This document shows positions 15,735-23,670 of a stretch of 24,096 bases of DNA, one piece after another. The position numbers were made by a program, and so were the translations under genes. The stretch lies in NCBI GenBank assembly GCA_041748075.1, contig JBGTDX010000132.1, forward strand, positions 1 through 24,096, read 5' to 3'. Under the pieces are notes generated by a model. It had not been told where the DNA came from. It worked only from the letters and a program-made list of their open reading frames with translations, and searched no databases. This DNA comes from JBGSYJ01 sp041748075. GTDB taxonomy: Bacteria > Acidobacteriota > Thermoanaerobaculia > Gp7-AA8. Each line of letters opens with the position of its first letter. Position 1 is the stretch's first letter.

Positions 15735-15808
15735 GAATGTTGAATGTTGCGTGGGCCCCGCCCTCCCGCCGTCCGGGTGGGGGCCATTCAACATTCAATT
15801 CAACATTC
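15735..15808. repeat. imperfect palindrome with GAATGTT heptads at both ends
   Basis: Between the divergent TPR/cNMP-binding gene and the lipocalin-like gene, two GAATGTT-type units begin at 15735. Their inverted partners (ATTCAAC type, three units with one slip) end at 15808. The interior is GC-rich, with GGGCCCC on the left facing GGGGGCC on the right. The design is the same as at 118-200 (heptads outside, GC-rich block inside), but the arms are diverged. Confidence 0.75.
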
Positions 15809-15834
15809 TCACGATCAGCCGTCTCGACCCACCG

Positions 15835-16932
15835 ATGAAACCTCTCGCCAGGACGTTCCTGCTCGCCGGCCTCGCTCTCGCGGCCCTCGCCGCCTTCGCG
15901 CAGCAGCCGGGCCCGTCCTTCCGCTCTGCACTTCCCGGTTACATCTTCGAGTTTCCCAGGGATCATGGAACCCATGATGAGTACCGTACCGAGTGGTGGT
16001 ACTACACCGGACACCTACGGACGGAATCCGGCAAAGAGTACGGATTCGAAGTGACCTTTTTCCGGGTCGGCGTCGACCGCTCCGAACCGGCCGGCCCCGC
16101 CACGTCCTGGGACCTCCGCCACCTCGGGCTTGCGCACTTCGCGATCACCGACATCGGTCGGCAGCGCTTCCGGTATTACGAGAAGGTCAACCGCTTCAGT
16201 CCCTTCACCGCCGGTGCGAGACGGGGATTCAAGCGCGTTTTCAACGAGGGATGGAGCGTCGTGACGCTCTCCGACGGCAGCTTCCGGCTGCGGGCGAGCG
16301 CGGCAGGCGACGCGATCGATCTGGTGCTGCGCTCCGAAAAACCTCCCGCGATCCACGGCGAGAACGGCATCAGCGTCAAGGCTGAAGGTGTCGGCTATGC
16401 CTCGCACTACTACTCGCTCACGCGGCTGACCGGTTCAGGCTCGGTCACCGTCGAAGGAGCCGCCGAGGCCTGCACCGTTGTCGCATGGATGGATCATGAA
16501 TGGGGAAGTGCCGCGCTCCGCGAGACTCAGGAGGGATGGGACTGGTTCTCATTGCAGTTCGACAACGGCACCGAGCTGATGCTCTACCAGATCCGCAGGC
16601 GGGACGGCACGCCCGACGTGACCTCGTCGGGTTCGTTCGTGATGGTTGACGGTTCAGTGATCCGTCTGACGAATGAGCAGTTCCGCATCATCCCGAAAGC
16701 AAGGTGGCGATCGGCGCGATCGGGCGCCGTCTATCCGATGGGATGGCGGATCGAAGTTCCAGACCTGAACCTGCGTCTCGACGTGAGCGAGCGAATGCGC
16801 GCGCAGGAACTGATCACCGACGCCTCGACCCAGGTCACCTACTGGGAAGGCGCCGTCGCCGTGCGTGGAAACCTGGGTCAAACCTCGATTGCGGGGAAAG
16901 GGTATGTGGAACTGACGGGGTACGACGAATGA
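15835..16932 (+). CDS. secreted lipocalin-like protein (CrtC/AttH-type hydrolase family)
   Basis: A 365-residue exported protein with a clear signal peptide (about 1-23, ending AAFAQQ). The mature part fits the predicted secreted hydrolase group that shares the two-lipocalin fold of carotenoid 1,2-hydratase (CrtC) and AttH. Landmarks are TEWWYYTGHL (52-61), YGFEVTFFRV, and the conserved WMDHEWGS in the second half. Relatives without carotenoid genes often sit with an ABC exporter of the AttEFG type; none is here, so the substrate is unknown. The start ATG at 15835 is the first one before the signal peptide. No Shine-Dalgarno is evident. The last codons and the TGA stop lie inside a GAATGAC heptad array. 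The DUF4097 gene follows on the same strand. Confidence 0.87.
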   Translation: MKPLARTFLLAGLALAALAAFAQQPGPSFRSALPGYIFEFPRDHGTHDEYRTEWWYYTGHLRTESGKEYGFEVTFFRVGVDRSEPAGPATSWDLRHLGLAHFAITDIGRQRFRYYEKVNRFSPFTAGARRGFKRVFNEGWSVVTLSDGSFRLRASAAGDAIDLVLRSEKPPAIHGENGISVKAEGVGYASHYYSLTRLTGSGSVTVEGAAEACTVVAWMDHEWGSAALRETQEGWDWFSLQFDNGTELMLYQIRRRDGTPDVTSSGSFVMVDGSVIRLTNEQFRIIPKARWRSARSGAVYPMGWRIEVPDLNLRLDVSERMRAQELITDASTQVTYWEGAVAVRGNLGQTSIAGKGYVELTGYDE

Positions 16933-16991
16933 CGAATGACGAATGACGAGGGCCGTAGTCCGTTCTCTATTCGTCACTCGTCATTCGTCAC
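16924..16991. repeat. GAATGAC heptad palindrome at the end of the lipocalin-like gene
   Basis: Three GACGAAT units and a partial unit (16924-16950) face an inverted set (16969-16991) across an 18-base spacer. The left arm supplies the final codons and the stop (TGA at 16930-16932) of the lipocalin-like gene. It is the GAATGAC version of the heptad seen at 118-200 and 15735-15808. A T-run does not follow directly, though AT-rich sequence (TTGATAAAAC) starts within a few bases, so weak termination is possible. Confidence 0.8.
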
Positions 16992-17044
16992 TTGATAAAA
17001 CTTTCCCTCCCGCTTCCCGTAACACCCCCTCACGGAGGTACTAC

Positions 17045-17842
17045 ATGAACGCAATCAGCCCTCGCAGGCTTCTGCTTGCTCTCGCCCTTTCCGCGTCGAT
17101 CGCCGTTCCGGCGGTGGCGGAGAGGGCTTCGGAAACCGTCTCCAGGACGCTTGACGTTCAGGCGGGCGAACAGCTCGATCTGTCCAACGTCAACGGATCG
17201 GTCAAAATCACGACGTGGGACCGGTCTCAGGTAAAGATCAGGGCGAAGAAAGAGGTCAGGACCGGAATCTCCGTCCGTGCCGAGCATGCTCTCGAGCATC
17301 TTCAGGTGGTGGTCGGACAGGCTGGCGGAAAGGTGACCGTGGAGACGAAGCATCCGAAGAAATCGGACGGGGTCTTTTCATGGCTGACCGGCTCTACCGT
17401 CGATGCGCAGGTCGGTTACGAGATCACGGTTCCCCGGAACTTCAATCTGAAAGTTCGCAACGTGAACGGAAGCGTGTCGGTCGATGGTGTCACCGGAAAT
17501 CACAGCATCCGGACGACCAACGGCTCGATCACGGCGAAGGGAACCTCGGGAGCGTTGAAGCTCGCGACGACGAACGGCGGGATCAGCGCGGAGCTGCTGC
17601 GGATCCTGCCGGGCGCCGAGATGTCGTTCCACACGACGAATGGCCGGATCAACCTCTCGGTTCCATCCACCTTCGCGGCAACCCTCAGCGCCAGCACGAC
17701 GAACGGCTCGATCCACAGTGACCTGCCGATCACGATCGCCGGCTCAGTGAGCAAGCGCTCGCTCCGCGGCACGATCAACGGGGGCGGACCCGAGGTGAAG
17801 CTCGCCACGACGAACGGAAGCATCAAAGTCAAGAGCCTGTAG
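17045..17842 (+). CDS. exported DUF4097 repeat protein (beta-helix-like)
   Basis: A 265-residue secreted protein with a signal peptide (about 1-26, ending PAVAERA) and a repeat region that fits the DUF4097 / adhesin-like family. The short motif T-[TI]-N-G-[SGR]-I or NVNGSV recurs with NG at residues 50, 141, 159, 177, 199, 220, 245 and 257, spaced mostly 18-25 residues. This suggests one coil of a right-handed beta-helix per repeat. The DNA shows matching near-repeats of ACGACGAACGG. No catalytic residues are visible; a surface or periplasmic structural role is a guess. The start is fixed by GGAGG at 17034-17038, six bases before the ATG. The frame is open upstream but only through the heptad palindrome. 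Confidence 0.87.
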   Translation: MNAISPRRLLLALALSASIAVPAVAERASETVSRTLDVQAGEQLDLSNVNGSVKITTWDRSQVKIRAKKEVRTGISVRAEHALEHLQVVVGQAGGKVTVETKHPKKSDGVFSWLTGSTVDAQVGYEITVPRNFNLKVRNVNGSVSVDGVTGNHSIRTTNGSITAKGTSGALKLATTNGGISAELLRILPGAEMSFHTTNGRINLSVPSTFAATLSASTTNGSIHSDLPITIAGSVSKRSLRGTINGGGPEVKLATTNGSIKVKSL

Positions 17843-17860
17843 GGAAGGTTGTCCGCGCAA

Positions 17861-18080
17861 GAGCGCGCGAAGGCGCGCTCAACAGAGTAGCCCCGGGCTC
17901 CGCCCGGGGGATTCTCGTTCGCCGAAATTCTGCGCGGCCGCGAAGGCGGCCGCCACAGGCAATTCATTTCCCGTTCAAACCTGTAGCGACCGCCTTCGCG
18001 GCCGCTTGATTTTTCTTCCTGGATCGATCGACCCCGGGCGGCTCCCGGGGCTAGGCTGTTGTGCGCGCCTTCGCGCGGTC
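17861..18080. repeat. 220-bp nested palindrome between DUF4097 gene and TonB receptor gene
   Basis: This fills much of the 402-base gap 17843-18244. The outer arms 17861-17910 and 18031-18080 are reverse complements at 43 of 50 positions. The inner arms 17934-17959 and 17980-18005 match at 24 of 26. Both share the same centre near 17970. Each arm itself contains smaller palindromes: GCGCGCGAAGGCGCGC, CCCGGGCTCCGCCCGGG and GCGGCCGCGAAGGCGGCCGC. No coding frame is supported. The remaining part, 18081-18244, is an AT-richer leader of the receptor gene. Confidence 0.85.
17934..18017 (+). terminator. possible terminator formed by the inner arms of the palindrome
   Basis: The inner 26-bp arms (17934-17959 and 17980-18005) form a very GC-rich stem, and the plus strand continues TTGATTTTTCTT from 18006. 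A stem followed by a T-rich run fits intrinsic termination of the DUF4097 transcript, although the loop of 20 bases is long. The main role may instead be that of a dispersed repeat. Confidence 0.4.
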
Positions 18081-18199
18081 TCTGCTTCGCACGAACCTGC
18101 ATTCACAGCCCCCTCTCCCATCTTTTTGTTACAACTTCCTGTTCATTTTCCGATTTCGACGTGTGAATTCTTCGCAAAATCGCAGAAATCGAATACCAT

Positions 18200-18240
18200 T
18201 CGCGTGAAATAAACGCGATTGGACAAACCCACACAGGAGG
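18200..18240 (+). promoter_or_regulatory. leader of the TonB receptor gene: small inverted repeat and ribosome binding site
   Basis: TCGCGT (18200-18205) and ACGCGA (18213-18218) form a 6-bp inverted repeat with a 7-base spacer, which could be an operator half-site pair or a leader hairpin. AGGAGG at 18235-18240 is a clear Shine-Dalgarno 4 bases before the ATG at 18245. The stretch 18115-18220 is AT-rich for this genome and likely holds the promoter, but I cannot place -35 and -10 boxes with confidence. Confidence 0.45.
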
Positions 18241-18244
18241 TCCC

Positions 18245-21202
18245 ATGCCCAAGCGAGGTTCCATTCGGCCGGTTTCTTTAGCCGCACTGATTGCCCTTGT
18301 GATTCTCGTTGCACCGCTGTCATTCGCCCAGTCGACCGGATCCATCAGCGGGAGGGTGACGACGAGCGATGGCAGCGTCCTGCCGGGAGTCACAGTCGAG
18401 GCAAGCTCGAACGTACTGCCGCAGGCACGCCTGACGACCACAGGTCTGAACGGTGACTACCGGATGCCGGCGCTACCGCCCGGACAGTACGTCGTGCAGT
18501 TCACCCTTTCCGGCCTTTCCACGCAGTCGCGCTCCGTGCGGGTAAACCTCGGACAGGACGCGACGGCGAACGCGACGCTCGGAATGGACACACTGGCCGA
18601 GACCATCACCGTGTCGGCCGAGGGAACGCTCGTCGACACGACCTCGACGGAGCTCAAGAGCTCCCTCAATCAGCAGGAGCTCGATCAGCTTCCAATTGGC
18701 CAGGAATACCGCGACCTGCTGAAGCTTGCACCCGGGGTTCAGTACACCGAGAACGTGGTGCGCGGGCCGTCCGTGGGCGGCAGCGAGCAGGACAACGTCT
18801 ACCAGTTCGATGGGGTGAACGTCACCCTGCCTCTCTTCGGAACGCTGGCAGCCGAGCCTTCGACTCACGACATTGCCCAGGTCACCTACATCAAGGGTGG
18901 GGCGAAGGCCATCGATTTCAACCGTTCCGCTGGCTTCACCATCGATTCGGTCAGCAAGTCCGGAACGAACAAGTGGAGTGGAGACGTCAAATACCAGATC
19001 CAGCCTGATGGCTGGGTAGGAGACCGCGACGGCGCCACCGGATCGACATTCGATCAGGACCGCGACTGGGCCACGATCGGACTGGGTGGTCCGGTCGTCC
19101 GTGACCGTCTCTTCTTCTATGGATCGTACTACCGGCCTACCATTGATCGCGAGAATATCGCGAACGCATACGGCGAGGTCCCCGACTTCAAGAGCACGCG
19201 GGACGAGTTCTTCGGCAAGCTGACCTTCACGCCGACGGGCAACATCCTGCTTCATGGAAGCTATCGCGATTCCGACCGCACGGGCGAGAACGCCAGCGTC
19301 GGCGGCTTCGAGGCGGCGACCGCCGCGTTGAACGAGGAGTCGGTTCAGAAGATCGGCATTCTCGAGGGTTCATGGGTCATCACTGACCGCAGCTTCGCGA
19401 CCGCGAAGTTCACCGACTACACTCTCGAGACGGGCTCGGTTCCGAACACGCTTCTGAGTGTCGTCCCATCGGGTGCTCTCGGCACCCAGCTCAACCTGAA
19501 CAGTCTCGATCAGTTCGGCCGCTTCATCGTTCCTTCCCCGTCGACGAACGCGGAGTGGAACGCCTTCATTGCACCTCTGATCGACCGGTACGGATTCATC
19601 CGTAACGGAGTACGGACCGGCGGCGGGGTGGTCGGCGGCCATAACCAGATCAACCTGCAGGACTTCTACCGGCAGGGCGGGCAGATCGGCTACGACTACA
19701 CGTTTGGCCAGAACGTAACGCACACGATTCACGTCGGCTACCAGTACGAGAAGGTCGAAGAAGATCTAGCCCGCTCGTCCAACGGGTTCGGCAACATCAT
19801 TGTCCCCACCAATTTCACCAGCTGTCCCGCAACGGTCACTACCTGTGAGGGGCAGCGAGTGGCCTTCCAGGCAGACTTCCAGCGCTCGAACGTAGGAACG
19901 GGGACTCAGGTCATCCACTCGGAGTTCGAACAGCACAACATCGAGATCAACGACACGATCCAGATGGGTGACTGGGCCTTCAATGTCGGGGTGATGCTGA
20001 GCAACGACATTCTTTACGGCCAGGGACTGCGTGAGGATTCTTCGACGCTCTCGGGCTTTGTCGCCGCCCCGGGCAACAAATACAAGATGTACGAAGTCGA
20101 TTTCGAGGAGCAGATCCAGCCGCGTCTCGGAGCCACCTGGGCCTACAACTCTCGAGATACTGTTTACGCGAGTTACTCCCGCTACAATGCAGCGGCCACC
20201 TCGCTGCCTCGCGCCGCGTCGTGGGACCGGAACACGCTCGGTCTCGTGACGCGCGCCTTCTTCAACGAGGCCGGCGTACTCATCGGAAGCCAGCAGCTCG
20301 CCTCGAGCTCGGGCAAGTTCTTTGCCGATGATCTCGATCCTCGCTACACCGACGAGTTCATGCTCGGAACCGCGCGGCAGGTGAGCAATCGTCTGAGCGC
20401 CCGTGTCTATGCGCGGCACCGTTACTCGACGAACTTCTGGGAAGATACAAACAACGACGCACGAGTGGGTTCGCGGTACGCAGCGCCTCCGGAGATCGCC
20501 GCGCTGGGGCTTTATATCCCGGACCTCGCTGCCCGGATCGCCCAGGTGGGGAGCGGATCGTCTTATGTCATCGCGGAGCTCGACGGAGCGTTCACGAAGT
20601 ATTACGAAGCCACCATCGAGTCCGACTTCCGCGCCACGAACAACCTGATCGTCCGCGGCACGTATACCTGGAGCCATTACTACGGTAACTTCGATCAGGA
20701 CAGCACGAGCACCACGTATGACTTCGCGACCTTCATCGGTTCTTCGAATCTCGCGGACGGTCCCGGCCGCAACGTCTGGGATCGGAAGTACGGCAACCTG
20801 CACGGTGATCGGCGTCACCTGTTCAAGATCAACGGCGCATACACCCTGCCGTGGAACTCGACGCTCGGTGCTTTCGGTCTCTATCAGTCGGGCCATGCCT
20901 GGGAAGCCTGGGACCACAGACCGTATCTGCGTCCGGGTAACACCAGCACGAGCGACGTCAACCGTTACGGCGAGCCGGCCGGATCGCGCACCACCGATCC
21001 CCACTACCAGCTCGACCTGAACTACACGCAGAACATCCCCCTCGCCGGACTCAACTTCCAGCTCATCGGCGAGATGTTCAACGTATTCGACAAGCAGACG
21101 GGATACAGCCCGTTCCCGTCGGTGAACAGCTCCCTGTTCGGGACTCCGCGGGTCCAGTACGCTCCGCGGCGTTATCAGCTGGCGGTGAGGCTGGTGTTCT
21201 AA
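18245..21202 (+). CDS. Oar-like TonB-dependent receptor with carboxypeptidase-regulatory domain
   Basis: A 985-residue outer-membrane receptor. It has a signal peptide (about 1-29, ending LSFAQ) and a carboxypeptidase-regulatory-like beta-sandwich (about 33-112) with GSISGRVTTSDGSVLPGVTV and NGDYRMPALPPGQYVVQF. An EET-type linker, ETITVSAEG, is followed by a plug domain (about 130-235) and a long beta-barrel ending in an aromatic (LAVRLVF). This layout is that of the Oar/OmpA-related receptors that are abundant in Acidobacteria and myxobacteria; ligands are usually oligosaccharides, peptides or secreted proteases, and the ligand here is unknown. TonB and ExbBD are not in the window. It has a good Shine-Dalgarno and its own terminator, and is likely monocistronic. 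Confidence 0.93.
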   Translation: MPKRGSIRPVSLAALIALVILVAPLSFAQSTGSISGRVTTSDGSVLPGVTVEASSNVLPQARLTTTGLNGDYRMPALPPGQYVVQFTLSGLSTQSRSVRVNLGQDATANATLGMDTLAETITVSAEGTLVDTTSTELKSSLNQQELDQLPIGQEYRDLLKLAPGVQYTENVVRGPSVGGSEQDNVYQFDGVNVTLPLFGTLAAEPSTHDIAQVTYIKGGAKAIDFNRSAGFTIDSVSKSGTNKWSGDVKYQIQPDGWVGDRDGATGSTFDQDRDWATIGLGGPVVRDRLFFYGSYYRPTIDRENIANAYGEVPDFKSTRDEFFGKLTFTPTGNILLHGSYRDSDRTGENASVGGFEAATAALNEESVQKIGILEGSWVITDRSFATAKFTDYTLETGSVPNTLLSVVPSGALGTQLNLNSLDQFGRFIVPSPSTNAEWNAFIAPLIDRYGFIRNGVRTGGGVVGGHNQINLQDFYRQGGQIGYDYTFGQNVTHTIHVGYQYEKVEEDLARSSNGFGNIIVPTNFTSCPATVTTCEGQRVAFQADFQRSNVGTGTQVIHSEFEQHNIEINDTIQMGDWAFNVGVMLSNDILYGQGLREDSSTLSGFVAAPGNKYKMYEVDFEEQIQPRLGATWAYNSRDTVYASYSRYNAAATSLPRAASWDRNTLGLVTRAFFNEAGVLIGSQQLASSSGKFFADDLDPRYTDEFMLGTARQVSNRLSARVYARHRYSTNFWEDTNNDARVGSRYAAPPEIAALGLYIPDLAARIAQVGSGSSYVIAELDGAFTKYYEATIESDFRATNNLIVRGTYTWSHYYGNFDQDSTSTTYDFATFIGSSNLADGPGRNVWDRKYGNLHGDRRHLFKINGAYTLPWNSTLGAFGLYQSGHAWEAWDHRPYLRPGNTSTSDVNRYGEPAGSRTTDPHYQLDLNYTQNIPLAGLNFQLIGEMFNVFDKQTGYSPFPSVNSSLFGTPRVQYAPRRYQLAVRLVF

Positions 21203-21224
21203 AAACAGCGACGACGTAACCGAT

Positions 21225-21251
21225 GGCCCGGGAGAGATCCCGGGCCTTTTT
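21225..21251 (+). terminator. intrinsic terminator of the TonB receptor gene
   Basis: A perfect 9-bp stem GGCCCGGGA (21225-21233) and TCCCGGGCC (21238-21246) with a GAGA loop is followed by five T residues. It begins 22 bases after the TAA stop of the receptor gene. This is the clearest terminator in the window. Confidence 0.92.
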
Positions 21252-21274
21252 GTTTCTGTTCGGCCCCAAGCGCT

Positions 21275-21333
21275 CTCCCTCTCCCCGCCCGAGCATGCGT
21301 TCGGATCGAAGCTGGAAGTTCGGGGAGAGGGAG
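21275..21333. repeat. 13-bp inverted repeat downstream of the sulfatase-like gene
   Basis: CTCCCTCTCCCCG (21275-21287) and its exact reverse complement (21321-21333) are separated by 33 bases. On the minus strand the hairpin begins 9 bases after the stop of the sulfatase-like gene. No T-run follows on that strand, so it is not a typical terminator and may be a dispersed repeat. Confidence 0.6.
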
Positions 21334-21342
21334 GGAGGGTGT

Positions 21343-23370
21343 TTACTGGAACAACCGCTCGCGCTCGATGAGCGTACTCGTCGTTGCGTCCGCGTGCCGC
21401 CTTGCCTCTTCGATCCGCGCGGCGACATCCGGCTCGCGCAGCAGCGCGCTCACCTGTGCGCGCTTGAACAGCGCCATCGGATAGCCGGGATGCGAAGCGG
21501 GAACGCGATCGAGTGAGTCGCGGGCCTCTTCGAGCCGCCGCGCGTCGAGGTAGAGCACGCCGAGCTCCAGGTGATGACGGAACGCGTTGCCCTGCGCGAG
21601 CCGCGCCTTCTCGAATGCTTCGAGCGCCACTGGCGTATTGCCGGAAGCCATCGCAAGCTGTCCGACACGAAGCAGCTCTTCCGGCTCCGCCGTCTTCATC
21701 GATAGCGCCCGCTGGCGCAGCCTCAGTGCTTCTTCGACTCGTCCCTGCCGCTCGCGTGCGTCGGCCAGCGCTTCGATTGCGGGCAGACGATCCGGTGTTT
21801 CCGCGAGCACCTTCTCCAGCAGCGGAACGGCGCGTTCCCACTCGCCCGTGCGCATGTAGTGCAGCGCAAGGTAATGCCGCACGTCGCCGGACGCCGGGGC
21901 GATCGACTCCGCTTTGCGGAAGGCTTCGAGTGCTCGGCCATTCGCTCCGAGTGCCGAATGTGCAGCAGCGAGACGAAGCGCCGTCATCAGATTGTGTTCA
22001 TCCGCGGCGAGAATTCTCTCGAGGATCGGGATCGCCTGTCGGTATTCGCCGGCGACGAAGAGTCCCGAGGCGCGATCGAGATCGTCGAACAGGTAGGCCA
22101 TGTCGCGCGGGCGCGGCGCATCGGGCCTCACGACAGGCCGGGAGTCCGAGCCGACGTATCCGAGGCTCGCCAGCCGCTTGCGCTCCTCCTCGCTGATGTT
22201 CTGTGCGGTCGGCTGCACTTCGAGCAAAGGAACAGGGTAGTCGCGCAAGGCCTGCCGCACGCCGCGTGAAAGTTCCGCGTCTGATGTCAGGTCGCGCGTC
22301 TCGCCGTAATCCGCAATCACGTCGTAGACCTCGATCGTACCGGCACGAATTGCCTTGAGCCTCCCGTCGATCGCCATCATCTGCGGCTGCCATCCGAAGT
22401 TGAGAAACGGCTTCATCGCCTCGCCGACGACGACTTCAGCTTCGTCATTGCGAAGGCTGCTCTCGTTTTCGAGTCCGGCGAGATCGAGGATCGTGTGAAA
22501 GATGCGGCGATTGCTCACCGGCCGATCGCTCGTCCCAGGCGCGATGCCTTCACCGGCGATGACGAGCGGAACGTGCATCGCTCCCTGATAGACGAGATTG
22601 CCGTGCTGCGCTTCGCCGTGGTCACCGAGGCTCTCGCCGTGATCGGCTGTGACGACGATCGCTCCGCTTGCCTGATGCTGCCGGAACGCTTCGAGCAGAC
22701 GTCCCATCTCCTGGTCCATCGATGCGACTTCACCGGCGTAGGGCCTTTCCGCGTAACGGCTTCTGAACGGCTCCGGCGGCTCGTACGGATAGTGCGGGTC
22801 GAAGTAGTGGACCCAGAGGAACAGCGGCCGGTCGGAGGATGTCCCCTCGAGGTGGGCGACTGCGAGGTCCGTCGTCTCTTTCGCAGTGCGCTCGGAGCGT
22901 CCCTCGGGCATCTGGTCTTCGTAAACCGAGAATCCTCGGGCGAGGCCGTAGCGGCGGTCGAGCGGATAGGCCGAGATGAAAGCAGCGGTCTGATAGCCGG
23001 CATCGCGCAGCGTTTCCGCCAGAAGCGGATACGTCGCAGCAAGCGTACGTGCATTCTCATGGACGCCGTGCATCGCGGGGTACACGCCCGTCATGATCGT
23101 GCTGTGTGATGGAAGCGTTTCGGGAACGCTGGCGTACGCCTGACGGAAGCGCATGCCCCTCGCCGCAAGCGCGTTGAACGCCGGAGTCTCGACGCCCTCA
23201 GCCTCGGGGCCGATCGAGTCGGCGCGCGTGGTGTCGAGCGTGATGAGAAGGATCGAGGGGCGGGCGGTGGGGGCGTCGTCGACAATCGACTCGGGAGAGC
23301 GACTGCAGCCGCTGGACATTAGTGCGACGGCCAGAACGAGCGATGTGAGGTGGGTCAGGGTCCTGGACAC
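21343..23370 (-). CDS. sulfatase-fold lipoprotein with C-terminal TPR repeats
   Basis: This predicted lipoprotein joins an alkaline-phosphatase-superfamily (sulfatase-like) hydrolase domain to TPR repeats. From the GTG at 23370 it has 675 residues with a lipobox-like LMSSGC (Cys22). A TTG at 23403 would add 11 residues including acidic ones, which suits a signal peptide less well. Numbering from the TTG, metal-site candidates are Asp57 (LITLDTTRAD), HYFDPH (199-204), TADHGE (Asp254, His255) and His267. At the nucleophile position, the sulfatase C/S-x-P-S-R is replaced by Thr96 in TLPSH. The TPR part covers about 440-686 (for example RALEAFRKAESIAPASGDVR). The neighbours give no substrate. The Thr nucleophile suggests a phosphoester or phosphonoester hydrolase rather than a formylglycine sulfatase. 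Confidence 0.86.
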   Translation of the reverse strand: MSRTLTHLTSLVLAVALMSSGCSRSPESIVDDAPTARPSILLITLDTTRADSIGPEAEGVETPAFNALAARGMRFRQAYASVPETLPSHSTIMTGVYPAMHGVHENARTLAATYPLLAETLRDAGYQTAAFISAYPLDRRYGLARGFSVYEDQMPEGRSERTAKETTDLAVAHLEGTSSDRPLFLWVHYFDPHYPYEPPEPFRSRYAERPYAGEVASMDQEMGRLLEAFRQHQASGAIVVTADHGESLGDHGEAQHGNLVYQGAMHVPLVIAGEGIAPGTSDRPVSNRRIFHTILDLAGLENESSLRNDEAEVVVGEAMKPFLNFGWQPQMMAIDGRLKAIRAGTIEVYDVIADYGETRDLTSDAELSRGVRQALRDYPVPLLEVQPTAQNISEEERKRLASLGYVGSDSRPVVRPDAPRPRDMAYLFDDLDRASGLFVAGEYRQAIPILERILAADEHNLMTALRLAAAHSALGANGRALEAFRKAESIAPASGDVRHYLALHYMRTGEWERAVPLLEKVLAETPDRLPAIEALADARERQGRVEEALRLRQRALSMKTAEPEELLRVGQLAMASGNTPVALEAFEKARLAQGNAFRHHLELGVLYLDARRLEEARDSLDRVPASHPGYPMALFKRAQVSALLREPDVAARIEEARRHADATTSTLIERERLFQ

Positions 23371-23438
23371 GCGCTCCCATTGTGTATCGAGGATGGCGGT
23401 CAAGCAAGGTCACGGGTTCGGGAGGACGTTAAGGGGCG

Positions 23439-23452
23439 TGTCATCCTGAGCT
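23439..23452. repeat. degenerate end fragment of the palindromic element
   Basis: TGTCATCCTGAGCT matches 13 of 14 bases with the end of the palindromic element at 23496-23509. It has no visible partner arm and could be a remnant of an older copy. It lies in the 300-base gap between the sulfatase-like gene and the GIY-YIG gene (23371-23670), which is otherwise filled by the full element and shows no gene. Confidence 0.5.
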
Positions 23453-23492
23453 CTGAATGAACCGACAGTCGTTGTGGCGGAGAATGAACGAG

Positions 23493-23663
23493 CTTGTCAT
23501 CCCGAGCTTGGTTGGGCGGAAGGGAGGGGCGAGGGATCTCCGGCGATGGTACATAGCTGCCTATCGTCCCGTCACCACTCTGTGCCCCTTTCTAATCACG
23601 AATGTACTACCGCCGGAGATCCCTCGCCCCACCCGCCCCCCCGCGCGTGCGCGGGGTGACAAG
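23493..23663. mobile_element. 171-bp palindromic (MITE/REP-like) element, complete copy
   Basis: The element starts CTTGTCA and ends TGACAAG. Its 62-base arms (23493-23554 and 23602-23663) are reverse complements at 49 of 62 positions, with a perfect 20-bp core GGGGCGAGGGATCTCCGGCG around arm positions 34-53; the loop is 47 bases. There is no coding capacity. It ends 7 bases after the stop of the GIY-YIG nuclease gene. A second copy begins at 24002 in the same orientation. The motif GTCATCCCGAGC with GAGGGATCTC recalls dispersed repeats seen in many bacterial genomes, but I cannot run a search here. Confidence 0.8.
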
Positions 23664-23670
23664 TTCGCGA

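Noticed and set aside
21275..21333. Terminator of the sulfatase-like gene
   Set aside because: The 13-bp stem has a 33-base loop and no T-run on the minus strand; kept only as an inverted repeat.
19766..21841. Long open frame of 691 codons on the minus strand opposite the TonB receptor
   Set aside because: It is antisense to a clear receptor and the sulfatase-like gene end, is rich in Arg/Gly/Ala without domains, and arises from the GC-rich third codon positions of the real gene.
22900..23370. Classical formylglycine sulfatase
   Set aside because: The C/S-x-P-S-R signature is absent (TLPSH instead), so annotation as a true sulfatase is not supported.
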